Source: JAAFIP01 sp043728315
GTDB lineage: Bacteria; Pseudomonadota; Gammaproteobacteria; Burkholderiales; Burkholderiaceae_C
Direction of reading: 5' to 3'
DNA length: 26,056 nucleotides
NCBI GenBank assembly: GCA_043728315.1
Contig: JAYTMT010000040.1
Location: 1-26,056, forward strand
The notes under the pieces are model-generated. The model did not search any database, was not told the DNA's origin, and saw only the letters and a program-made list of their open reading frames with translations. A program made the translations under genes and the position numbers. Shown here one piece after another: positions 13,641 to 20,264 of this stretch; positions within the stretch are counted from its first letter, which is position 1, and the number at the start of each line of letters is the position of its first letter.

Positions 13641-13681
13641 AAAAATACGCATCCGAATTACCGCCTCAACGGAGAAAACCA

Positions 13682-14260
13682 ATGAAACTCCTAATGATCG
13701 ACAACTACGACAGCTTCACGTTCAATATTGTTCAATACTTTGGTGAACTGGGCGCTACGGTGACCACGGTGCGCAACGACGAAACTACGGTGGATGATCT
13801 TGATGCGCAGTTCAAGGCGGGGCATTTCGAGCGCATGTGCATATCGCCCGGGCCGTGCTCGCCCGCCGAGGCGGGCATCAGCGTGGCGGCTATCACGCAT
13901 TTTGCGGGCAAGTTGCCAATATTGGGTGTGTGCTTGGGCCACCAAGCCATTGGCGCGGCCTTTGGTGGCCGCATCGTGCGCGCCCAGGAGCTCATGCATG
14001 GCAAAACATCGGTGATCTCCACCACGCAAGAGGGCGTGTTCCAAGATTTGCCTCTGCAGTTCACAGTCAACCGCTACCACTCGCTGGCTATAGAGCGCGC
14101 CAGCCTGCCCGATTGTTTGCGCATCACCGCGCACACCCCAGACGGCGAGATCATGGGCGTGCGCCATGCCACGCTGGATATCCAGGGCGTGCAGTTTCAT
14201 CCTGAGAGCATTTTGACTGAGCATGGGCATGCGATGTTGCGCAATTTTTTGAGGGTTTGA
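13682..14260 (+). CDS. trpG: Anthranilate synthase component II (glutamine amidotransferase)
   Basis: TrpG hydrolyses glutamine and passes ammonia to TrpE. The class I amidotransferase triad is complete: GVCLGHQAIG (C84) and QFHPESILTEHG (H173, E175); the oxyanion region ISPGPCSPAEAG is also present. The ATG at 13682 gives MKLLMIDNYDSFTFNIVQYF and 192 aa, the normal size, with a GGAGA Shine-Dalgarno at 13671-13675; an open frame extends upstream to 13535 but is antecedent repeat DNA. It is split from trpE by the GxxExxY cassette. No trpD or trpC follows within the window. Confidence 0.96.
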   Translation: MKLLMIDNYDSFTFNIVQYFGELGATVTTVRNDETTVDDLDAQFKAGHFERMCISPGPCSPAEAGISVAAITHFAGKLPILGVCLGHQAIGAAFGGRIVRAQELMHGKTSVISTTQEGVFQDLPLQFTVNRYHSLAIERASLPDCLRITAHTPDGEIMGVRHATLDIQGVQFHPESILTEHGHAMLRNFLRV

Positions 14261-14270
14261 TGCAGGGATT

Positions 14271-14372
14271 TTTTGAACGCAGAGGGCGCGAAGGTTTCGC
14301 AGAGGGCGCAGAAGGGATGCAGAAGTTTCCGGCCGCGAAGGGCGCTAAAGTGCGCGAAATTCGCGAAAAGGG
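14271..14372 (+). repeat. CGCGAAGG-type spacer repeat downstream of trpG
   Basis: It contains TTTTGAACGCAGAGGGCGCG then AAGGTTTCGCA (14271-14301), identical over 31 bp to 16804-16834. A second unit, TTCCGGCCGCGAAGGGCGCT (from 14329), resembles the left arm of the GxxExxY cassette. No gene is seen in 14261-14639. Confidence 0.75.
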
Positions 14373-14426
14373 ATACCAAAAAATGCGAGCCCAGTCTGCA
14401 CCCCACAAACCAAGCATCCCAAGCGT

Positions 14427-14573
14427 GCAGTGGGTGGCCTGATTTTTCGCAGTGGTTTTCGTGATGTACAAAAGGCAGCCCCGTGGCCAAGCGACTTTCC
14501 TGCGCAGTACGCAGACCTAGCACCGCTTAGCCAGAGCGAAAAAGAGCGGAGTAAAAATCAGGCCACCCACTGC
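14427..14573. repeat. 21-bp perfect inverted repeats around a 105-bp core
   Basis: GCAGTGGGTGGCCTGATTTT plus T (14427-14447) is the perfect complement of 14553-14573. The 105-bp interior has no recognised gene. The 147-bp unit could be a small non-autonomous element, or a long hairpin in the lysE leader. I see no convincing target duplication. Confidence 0.7.
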
Positions 14574-14639
14574 ATGCGCCAGCAAACTACTCAGAGGCGT
14601 GTGAATTCAAGGAAAGAGACAGGAATTTTTAAGGCAATC

Positions 14640-15365
14640 ATGGACAGTTTAGGCATTCAAAACATTTGGCTTTTCGTGTTGGCTGGCTGGGCGCTCAACC
14701 TCACGCCAGGGCCGGATGTGTTTTATATGGTCAGCCATGCCCTGCGCGCTGGTGTGCGGGCGGGCGCTGTGGCGGCGGCGGGCATCACGGCTGGCTGCTT
14801 TGTGCATGTGGCAGCCGCTACGGTGGGGCTGAGCGCTTTGATTGCGGCATCCAGTGTGGCGTTCACAGCGCTCAAATGGCTGGGGGCGGCGTATTTGGTT
14901 TATGTGGGGCTGCAGATGCTGCGGGCTAAAGCGCCAGCGTTTGCTGCGAATGCTGAAGCACGCAATAGTGCTGCGAATGCGCCACAGGCGATGGCAGTCA
15001 ATACTACACAATCCATAGCGAATAATGACCATATGACGCTGACATTGGGCTCAAATTCTTTAAAAAAGGTGTTTTTGCAAGGTTTTTGGACAAATGTGCT
15101 TAACCCCAAGGTGGCCTTGTTCTTTTTGGCGTTTTTGCCACAGTTTATCCACCCCGATGCCGCGCACCCTAGCCTTGCATTTTTGGCTCTGGGCGTGTTG
15201 TTTAACCTGAACGCCATTCCCGTGAACATGGGCTATGTGCTGCTGGCGGCTTGGGTGTCTCAGCGGGTGGACGTGGTGCAGCGCAGCCTGCATTGGCTAG
15301 AGCGCGTGGCGGGGGCGCTGTTTGTAGGCTTGGGGGTCAAGCTGGCGCTGAGCACGCAGGATTGA
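14640..15365 (+). CDS. LysE-family exporter, with a repeat-derived insertion
   Basis: The protein is a LysE/RhtB-type amino-acid or metabolite exporter of the inner membrane. Family marks: LNLTPGPDVFYMVSHALRAG (20-39) and GFWTNVLNPKVALFFLAFLP (148-167), with about six hydrophobic helices. At 241 aa it is some 30 aa longer than usual (205-215). The excess (about 97-142) lies in the soluble loop after helix 3. Residues 121-143 (TTQSIANNDHMTLTLGSNSL plus KK) come from a core dispersed repeat. The loop position would tolerate insertion. The ATG at 14640 has a weak AAGG upstream. The substrate cannot be read from sequence. Confidence 0.88.
   Translation: MDSLGIQNIWLFVLAGWALNLTPGPDVFYMVSHALRAGVRAGAVAAAGITAGCFVHVAAATVGLSALIAASSVAFTALKWLGAAYLVYVGLQMLRAKAPAFAANAEARNSAANAPQAMAVNTTQSIANNDHMTLTLGSNSLKKVFLQGFWTNVLNPKVALFFLAFLPQFIHPDAAHPSLAFLALGVLFNLNAIPVNMGYVLLAAWVSQRVDVVQRSLHWLERVAGALFVGLGVKLALSTQD
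15000..15067 (+). repeat. Core dispersed repeat inside lysE-like gene
   Basis: It reads ACTACACAATCCATAGCG, AATAATGACCATATGACG, CTGACATTGGGCTCAAATTC. It is in frame and uses the same reading frame as the thiL copy (shared DHMTLT). Confidence 0.87.
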
Positions 15366-15483
15366 GCGCGCGGGATTGATTGGCTAGCGCTTCGTTAGAT
15401 GCCACAAAAAAACGTTAAAAATAACAAAAAATCTCAAAAATGAAGCGCGATGAAGTGAGGCGCTTGATGAATTTCGGTATTTT

Positions 15484-15525
15484 TTAGCGTTCTTCGCGAA
15501 ATCTTCGCGCTTTTCGCGTTACCTT
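15484..15525 (-). repeat. CGCGAAGG-type spacer repeat upstream of the threonine aldolase
   Basis: On the minus strand it reads AAGGTAACGCGAAAAGCGCG, AAGATTTCGCGAAGAACGCT. It is inverted relative to the 14271-14372 copy, so the lysE-like gene is bracketed by oppositely oriented repeats. The rest of 15366-15568 shows no gene. Confidence 0.7.
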
Positions 15526-15568
15526 AGACTCTGTCAAAAGACCAACCATCTCAAGCCAAAAAATCACC

Positions 15569-16762
15569 ATGCCACAACACGATTTCCCCCTTGTTGACCT
15601 GCGCAGCGACACCGTCACCCAGCCCACGCCCGCCATGCGCGAGGCCATGTTTGCCGCCAAGCTGGGCGACGATGTGTTTGCCGATGACCCGAGTGTGAAC
15701 GCGCTGCAAAGCAAGATTGCAGATTTGCTGGGCTTTGAGGCTGCGCTGTTCACGCCCACGGGCACGCAGAGCAATTTTTGTGGCATTTTGGCGCACTGCC
15801 AGCGGGGCGATGAATACATAGTGGGGCAGATGGCGCACTGCTACCGCTGGGAAGGCGGCGGCGCGGCGGTGCTGGGCAGCGTGCAGCCCCAGCCGATTGC
15901 GCATGCGGCTGACGGTTCGCTGCCGCTGGCCGAGATTGAGGCGGCGATCAAGCCCGACGACGCGCATTTCGCCAAATCACGGCTTTTATGCCTAGAAAAC
16001 ACCATTGGCGGCAAGCTGCTGCCTTTTAGCTATGTGCAAGCAGCCACGGAGCTGGCCAAAAGCAAGGGGCTGGCGCGGCATTTGGATGGGGCTCGGCTGT
16101 TTAACGCGGCGGTGGCTCAGGCCATGGCTTTGGATGCTGGGCTGCTTGCACCCGGCCTGCTGGGCGCGCCCAGCGTTTGTGCTGCGCCTGGCCTTGTCGT
16201 GTCACAAGATTGGCCAGCAGCGCCAACGGCTCAGACAGCCCAGCAAGCTGGCGCAGCGCAGGACTTGCACCAAGCGGCTATTGTGCAAGCGCGGCGCATT
16301 GCCCAGTGCTTTGACTCAGTGAGTGTGTGCTTTAGCAAAGGCTTGGGCGCACCTGTGGGCTCTGCCCTTTGCGGCAGCAAGGCCTTCATCCAAAAAGCCC
16401 ACCGCATCCGCAAAATGGCCGGCGGCGGCATGCGCCAAGCTGGCATGCTGGCAGCGGGCGCTCACCATGCGCTAGACCACCACGTGGCGCGCTTGGCCGA
16501 TGACCACGCGCTGGCCGCCAAGCTGGGCGCGGCGTTTGCGGCCATTGACGGGGTGACGGTGGACCCTGTGCACAGCAATATCGTGTTTGTGGAGCTGGGC
16601 GGTGCGGCAGCGGCCAAGGCGGCGGGGTTTTTAGAGCACCTCAAATCGCACAACATTTTGGCCACGGGGCTTTATCGGCTGCGCTTTGTGACGCATTTGG
16701 ACGTTGACGCGGGCGGTATTGAGCGGGTGATTGGTGTGGTGCGGCGGTATTTTCTGGGCTAA
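15569..16762 (+). CDS. ltaE: Low-specificity L-threonine aldolase
   Basis: This PLP enzyme cleaves L-threonine or allo-threonine to glycine and acetaldehyde. Signatures: VDLRSDTVTQPTPAMREAMF, GDDVFADDPSVNALQ, FTPTGTQSN, HLDGARLFNAA (D173) and the PLP lysine in CFSKGLGAPVGS (K257). At 397 aa it is about 50 residues longer than the usual 340-350. The excess falls around 190-235 (GLLAPGLLGAPSVCAAPGLV followed by an Ala/Gln-rich stretch), just before the PLP lysine; it does not match the core repeat. The C-terminal domain (MAGGGMRQAGMLAAG onwards) is complete, so the enzyme may be active. Confidence 0.9.
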   Translation: MPQHDFPLVDLRSDTVTQPTPAMREAMFAAKLGDDVFADDPSVNALQSKIADLLGFEAALFTPTGTQSNFCGILAHCQRGDEYIVGQMAHCYRWEGGGAAVLGSVQPQPIAHAADGSLPLAEIEAAIKPDDAHFAKSRLLCLENTIGGKLLPFSYVQAATELAKSKGLARHLDGARLFNAAVAQAMALDAGLLAPGLLGAPSVCAAPGLVVSQDWPAAPTAQTAQQAGAAQDLHQAAIVQARRIAQCFDSVSVCFSKGLGAPVGSALCGSKAFIQKAHRIRKMAGGGMRQAGMLAAGAHHALDHHVARLADDHALAAKLGAAFAAIDGVTVDPVHSNIVFVELGGAAAAKAAGFLEHLKSHNILATGLYRLRFVTHLDVDAGGIERVIGVVRRYFLG

Positions 16763-16803
16763 TGTGCGCGCTTGCTGGTGAATGTGGGGGCGGGGGCGGG
16801 GAA

Positions 16804-16856
16804 TTTTGAACGCAGAGGGCGCGAAGGTTTCGCAAAAGACGCAAAAGAACAGCCGA
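16804..16856 (+). repeat. CGCGAAGG-type spacer repeat downstream of the threonine aldolase
   Basis: The first 31 bp are identical to 14271-14301, followed by AAAGACGCAAAAGAAC as in the left arm of the GxxExxY cassette. The 16763-17103 gap holds only this, the 16944 short repeat, a core repeat and a terminator. Confidence 0.78.
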
Positions 16857-16943
16857 AAGGATGTTTGGGCTGCTGATCTAAAGCTGTTTTTTTGTTGCTG
16901 TTCTTGAAAATTATTTTCTTTGTTTAATAGTTTTCTCCGTTCA

Positions 16944-16962
16944 CCCTGAGCTTGTCGAAGGG
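16944..16962. repeat. Short intergenic repeat with CCC/GGG ends
   Basis: CCCTGAGCTTGTCGAAGGG matches 4808-4825 and can fold as a small hairpin. It belongs to a class of words I recall as common in bacterial intergenic DNA. Confidence 0.55.
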
Positions 16963-16990
16963 TTCACCATGACTTTGGCAATGACAATAC

Positions 16991-17053
16991 GCTATATTTT
17001 TAAGAGCAATATATGACCATATCACGCTGACATTGGCAGTATTTTCTTTAAAA
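16991..17053 (+). repeat. Core dispersed repeat, solitary intergenic copy
   Basis: It reads CTATATTTTTAAGAGCAAT, ATATGACCATATCACGCTGA, CATTGGCAGTATTTTCTTTA. It lies between ltaE and the cytochrome terminator without hairpin A or the long hairpin, showing that the core can exist alone. Confidence 0.87.
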
Positions 17054-17058
17054 CCAAT

Positions 17059-17086
17059 AAAAAAACCGCCTCTTGGGCGGTTTTTT
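17059..17086 (-). terminator. Intrinsic terminator of the cytochrome c gene
   Basis: AAAAAACCGCC pairs with GGCGGTTTTTT around TCTTG. The stem with flanking A and T runs works on either strand. It lies 18 bp past the cytochrome stop on the minus strand. Confidence 0.85.
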
Positions 17087-17103
17087 GTGGGCACTTAGTT
17101 TTT

Positions 17104-17694
17104 TTACTTTGCGGCGGGGGCTGCTGTAGCTGCGCCTTCTGCTGGAGCAGCGGCGGCGCGCTGGGGTTCGGCGAACTTGGCGCCTGCGGCGTTGGCCATG
17201 TAGGCTACGGCGCGGCCGATCTCGGTGTCTTCAAAATCGCCACCGCCTTGCGCGCCCATCGCGCCTTTGCCTTTGAGCGATGCATTGAGCAGTGCCTCAT
17301 AGCCAGTGGCTATGCGTGCGCCCCAAGCGGCTGCGTCGCCAAACTTAGGCGCTCCGGCCACACCGGCTGCGTGGCAGGCCATGCACTGGGCTTTGTAAAC
17401 ATCTTCTCCCGCTTTGAGGGCGCGGTTGGCATCGCGGATTTCCACTGTGCCTACCTTGGCAATGCGCATGGCCGTGGCCTTGGCCACCTCGGCTTGCGTA
17501 AGGCCACCCAAACTGAGCGTGCCAACCTCGGCTACCCCTGCAGGCTTGGCGGCAGAGGTGACGTAATACACCAAGCCAATGATGGCGAAAATGGGTACTA
17601 CTAGGGAGAAAAACACCGTCCACAGCATTTGGCTAGGGGTTTTGATCGGGCCTGAGTGGCTGTCGTCGTCGTGGCTGCTGTGTGGGTCGCTCAT
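17104..17694 (-). CDS. Membrane-anchored c-type cytochrome (c5-like)
   Basis: The start at 17694 (MSDPHSSHDDD) leaves a 196-aa protein: a His/Asp-rich cytoplasmic start, a transmembrane helix (about 24-46, LWTVFFSLVVPIFAIIGLVY), a periplasmic linker, then one haem c domain. The haem site is CMACH (C104, C107, H108), and the likely axial Met is M146 in GAMGAQGGG. The C-terminus is Ala/Pro-rich. It fits small cytochrome c5-like electron carriers of respiratory chains. A terminator follows at 17059-17086. The frame is open upstream to 17754 but the extension is not hydrophobic and lacks support. Confidence 0.88.
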   Translation of the reverse strand: MSDPHSSHDDDSHSGPIKTPSQMLWTVFFSLVVPIFAIIGLVYYVTSAAKPAGVAEVGTLSLGGLTQAEVAKATAMRIAKVGTVEIRDANRALKAGEDVYKAQCMACHAAGVAGAPKFGDAAAWGARIATGYEALLNASLKGKGAMGAQGGGDFEDTEIGRAVAYMANAAGAKFAEPQRAAAAPAEGAATAAPAAK

Positions 17695-17784
17695 GGGGCT
17701 CTCTTTGCAAAAATCAGGGCTTGGTGGCGCATGCAAACCGCTGCGGCGCGCCAATCCAACACACGATTATAAACGCAGCATCGG

Positions 17785-17812
17785 TTAAAACCCTAGGCCA
17801 GCGCCCTACAAT
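17785..17812 (+). promoter_or_regulatory. Candidate promoter of tRNA-Arg
   Basis: TTAAAA (17785-17790) and TACAAT (17807-17812) are separated by 16 bp, and TACAAT is 13 bp before the tRNA 5' end. The -35 box is a weak match. Confidence 0.4.
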
Positions 17813-17825
17813 ACAGCCTGTTTGT

Positions 17826-17901
17826 GCGGCTGTAGCTCAGTGGATAGAGTATTGGCCTCCGAAGCCAAGGGTCGTGGGTTCGATCCCCGCCAGCCGCACC
17901 A
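17826..17901 (+). tRNA. tRNA-Arg (anticodon CCG)
   Basis: The acceptor stem GCGGCTG (17826-17832) pairs with CAGCCGC (17891-17897), followed by A and an encoded CCA (17899-17901). The anticodon arm TTGGC-CTCCGAA-GCCAA presents CCG, which reads CGG arginine codons. The T arm contains GGTTCGATCC. The cloverleaf is complete at 76 nt with CCA. Confidence 0.96.
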
Positions 17902-18010
17902 GCTTTTGTAATGCGTAGAATCTAGATCGCTTTTTCCCCACCGCAAGGAGTCGGGTTTTGGCAAGAGCTATGCAATCCTAAATATAAGACAACATTTAGA
18001 AAGCTGAATC

Positions 18011-19033
18011 ATGACAGAAGTATCACTTAAATGGTATGAGAACTTCAAAATTGTTAACTGGGTTATTCTGCTCGCATCTTCATTTTGCCTCATAGTTCAT
18101 TGGCTTATATCGAGAAATTTTGATGCAGAAATTTCTCGATCACTGTTGAATGTTGTTTTAGAAGAGTTAGGCTTGGCAGGCTTGATCGCTCTAATATTAA
18201 ATCTCTCAATCGAATGGGTAAACAGAAAGCGCCACGAGCATCACCAGCATAGCTTGCTTGATGAACTTGATATAAAGCATCAAGAAACAACCATCGACTT
18301 GCTCAAACGCTCTGAGGAGCAGCAAAAAGAAACAGCTAAAAGTCTTTTGATTGATGTAGATAAAGCGCTATTCAATAGAGTTTATAAGCGAAATATTGAT
18401 GAAAGCGTTTTTCAGCAAATTGAAAAACATCTTTTACGAGCCGACATTATGCGACGCAACTTTCGCTCACACTTTACGGTGCGGCTCTTTCCTAAAGATG
18501 AAAATCTAGCTGTCGTTGAGTACGTGAATGATTATCGCGTTTTTAATGTCACGAATAAGCCAGTAAATGTAAGCGTAGTGAAGGCCGTGGTAGATGTGAC
18601 TCCGAAATATCGAGGGGAATGCAAATTTACGCGTATCACAATTGGGGATGAAATTTTCACAGAGGAACAACTCGTAGCGTTAGTAAAGGAAGATGATTCC
18701 CGTAGTTTCATATCGTTAACTATAGAAAAAAGTGTGCCTCCCAATGACTCTATTCCAGTACGAATAGAGTACATTAAACTCGCCCCAGCCGATTATGTTG
18801 AGGTGGTTATCACTACTGTGCCTATGGACGGCTTACATATTGCAGTCACTGATCCGTCAGAAAAATTTACGATACAGGCTGTGTCGTTGCATCCAGAAAG
18901 TGAAAGGCCGCTAACCCCGAATGATCGGGCTGTACATAAAGAATGGATTATTGAAAATGCAATATTGCCAGGTCAGGGAATAGCGCTCCTTTGGCATCCA
19001 ACGCATAGTAGTTCGCGTACTGAGAGCGTCTAA
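18011..19033 (+). CDS. AT-rich two-helix membrane protein of unknown function
   Basis: I do not recognise this 340-aa protein. Visible parts: two transmembrane helices (about 15-34 NWVILLASSFCLIVHWLI and 46-66 NVVLEELGLAGLIALILNL); a charged, probably coiled-coil helix (about 70-125, rich in Glu, Lys, Gln, His); then a beta-rich soluble domain (about 150-300, many alternating Val/Ile segments), ending LPGQGIALLWHP. Its base composition is much more AT-rich than all neighbours and it starts 110 bp after a tRNA gene, so it was probably acquired. A terminator follows at 19154-19179. The membrane anchor, coiled coil and sensor-like domain would suit a defence or stress sensor, but that is a guess. 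Confidence 0.75.
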   Translation: MTEVSLKWYENFKIVNWVILLASSFCLIVHWLISRNFDAEISRSLLNVVLEELGLAGLIALILNLSIEWVNRKRHEHHQHSLLDELDIKHQETTIDLLKRSEEQQKETAKSLLIDVDKALFNRVYKRNIDESVFQQIEKHLLRADIMRRNFRSHFTVRLFPKDENLAVVEYVNDYRVFNVTNKPVNVSVVKAVVDVTPKYRGECKFTRITIGDEIFTEEQLVALVKEDDSRSFISLTIEKSVPPNDSIPVRIEYIKLAPADYVEVVITTVPMDGLHIAVTDPSEKFTIQAVSLHPESERPLTPNDRAVHKEWIIENAILPGQGIALLWHPTHSSSRTESV

Positions 19034-19153
19034 GGGTTTTTTCTGCTTGACTTTTTTGCCGTTGTGTTTAAACATCGGTATACGTTCCCTTAATTGGGTT
19101 CTTTTTATAGGAGTGCCTTTATGGCCTTTGGTATCACTAAGCAGTAAGCTTAT

Positions 19154-19179
19154 AAAAACAGCCCTTCTGGGCTGTTTTT
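19154..19179 (+). terminator. Intrinsic terminator after the AT-rich gene
   Basis: AAAAACAGCCC pairs with GGGCTGTTTTT around TTCT, followed by ATTTTT. It lies 121 bp after the stop at 19033. The 19034-19313 gap contains no convincing gene. Confidence 0.8.
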
Positions 19180-19313
19180 ATTTTTACTTTCCAAGGCGGA
19201 AAAAAGAGGATCAAGATGAGTTAAGAGCAGTGTCGGTTTCGTCCCAGTCTGCTGTACCATTCCTGCCACTCAGTAATGCAGCCAGAGCACTCCCTATTTT
19301 GCTTGACCCGCAG

Positions 19314-20198
19314 ATGCAACGCCGCCAATTTGCTCAAATAACAGGCGCAGCCGCAGCCACTGCGCTGCTGCCTGCCTGCAGCATTTCCACGGATTACGAC
19401 CACGCCAGCTTAGACGCGCCGCGTTTTGAGGCGGCTTTAGCCAAATCTGCGCGCGTCGCGTGGGTGCTTAGCTCGGGCGGGCCGCGCGGTTTTGTACATG
19501 TGGGGGTGCTCAAGGCGCTCGAAGAGCTGGGTTTGCAGCCTGATTTGATCGTGGGCGGCTCGGTGGGTGCCCTAGTGGGGGCGCTGTATGCCTGCGGGCT
19601 GCGGGCCTCTGCTATCGAGGCACTGGCGCTGGATTTGGGCATCACCGAAATGGGGCGCTTGGCCGTGACGGGGGAGGGCAAGTTTGCGGGCACGCCAATA
19701 GCGGAGCTTGTGAACCGCGAACTGAACAACCAGCGCATCGAACAATTGAAAATCCGCTTTGCAGCCGCCGTGATAGCGCGCCAAAGCCGCCAAGCCATGC
19801 TTCTCAACGCAGGAGACACGGGCGTGGCAGTGCAGGCCAGTTGTGCCATCGAGGGCACATTCACGCCCGTGCGCATACGGGGTTTGCAGTATGTAGACCC
19901 TGACATGGCCGCGCCCATGCCAGTGCGCTTGGCGCGCGCTTTGGGCGCTGCCAAAGTGCTGGCCATAGACGCTTCGGCCCACGAAAACCGCGCCCCGCAG
20001 GGCGCAACACGCTTTCGCGAAGGCGACCTGCGCAAACGTGCCCTCACCGCCCCCGATGCCGCGTCCGCTAATATGACCTTGCACCCCGATTTTGGCTACT
20101 ACGTGAATGTAAGCCGTGAGTTCAGGCTGCGCAGCATGGCGGCGGGCTATGCGCACACCATGGGGCGGGCAGCGGAGCTGCGGGCGCTGCATGCGTAA
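19314..20198 (+). CDS. Patatin-like phospholipase, predicted lipoprotein
   Basis: The start at 19314 gives MQRRQFAQITGAAAATALLP then AC, a twin-Arg-like signal with a lipobox Cys at 22 (LPAC), so it is probably an exported lipoprotein. Patatin marks: the glycine-rich oxyanion loop SSGGPRGFVHVGVLKAL (53-69) and the nucleophile elbow VGGSVGALVGAL (S83). The partner Asp normally sits in a D-G-[AG] motif; here the region reads QYVDPDMAAPMPV, keeping D195 but with Pro for Gly. At 294 aa the length fits. The frame is open back to 19047, but the upstream part runs through the terminator and lacks a Shine-Dalgarno. Catalytic competence is uncertain. Confidence 0.82.
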   Translation: MQRRQFAQITGAAAATALLPACSISTDYDHASLDAPRFEAALAKSARVAWVLSSGGPRGFVHVGVLKALEELGLQPDLIVGGSVGALVGALYACGLRASAIEALALDLGITEMGRLAVTGEGKFAGTPIAELVNRELNNQRIEQLKIRFAAAVIARQSRQAMLLNAGDTGVAVQASCAIEGTFTPVRIRGLQYVDPDMAAPMPVRLARALGAAKVLAIDASAHENRAPQGATRFREGDLRKRALTAPDAASANMTLHPDFGYYVNVSREFRLRSMAAGYAHTMGRAAELRALHA

Positions 20199-20264
20199 AA
20201 CCGCTGCCCCAGCGCCGCCTTGGGTGTGCAATGAACTAAACCGCTGATTCGTCATCTACCCAGT

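Noticed and set aside
17880..19313. Prophage or island attachment site at tRNA-Arg
   Set aside because: I found no second copy of the tRNA 3' end downstream and no integrase; only the AT-rich gene hints at past integration.
19047..19313. N-terminal extension of the patatin-like protein
   Set aside because: The frame crosses a terminator hairpin and has no start signal; the twin-Arg-like lipoprotein signal at 19314 is a natural start.
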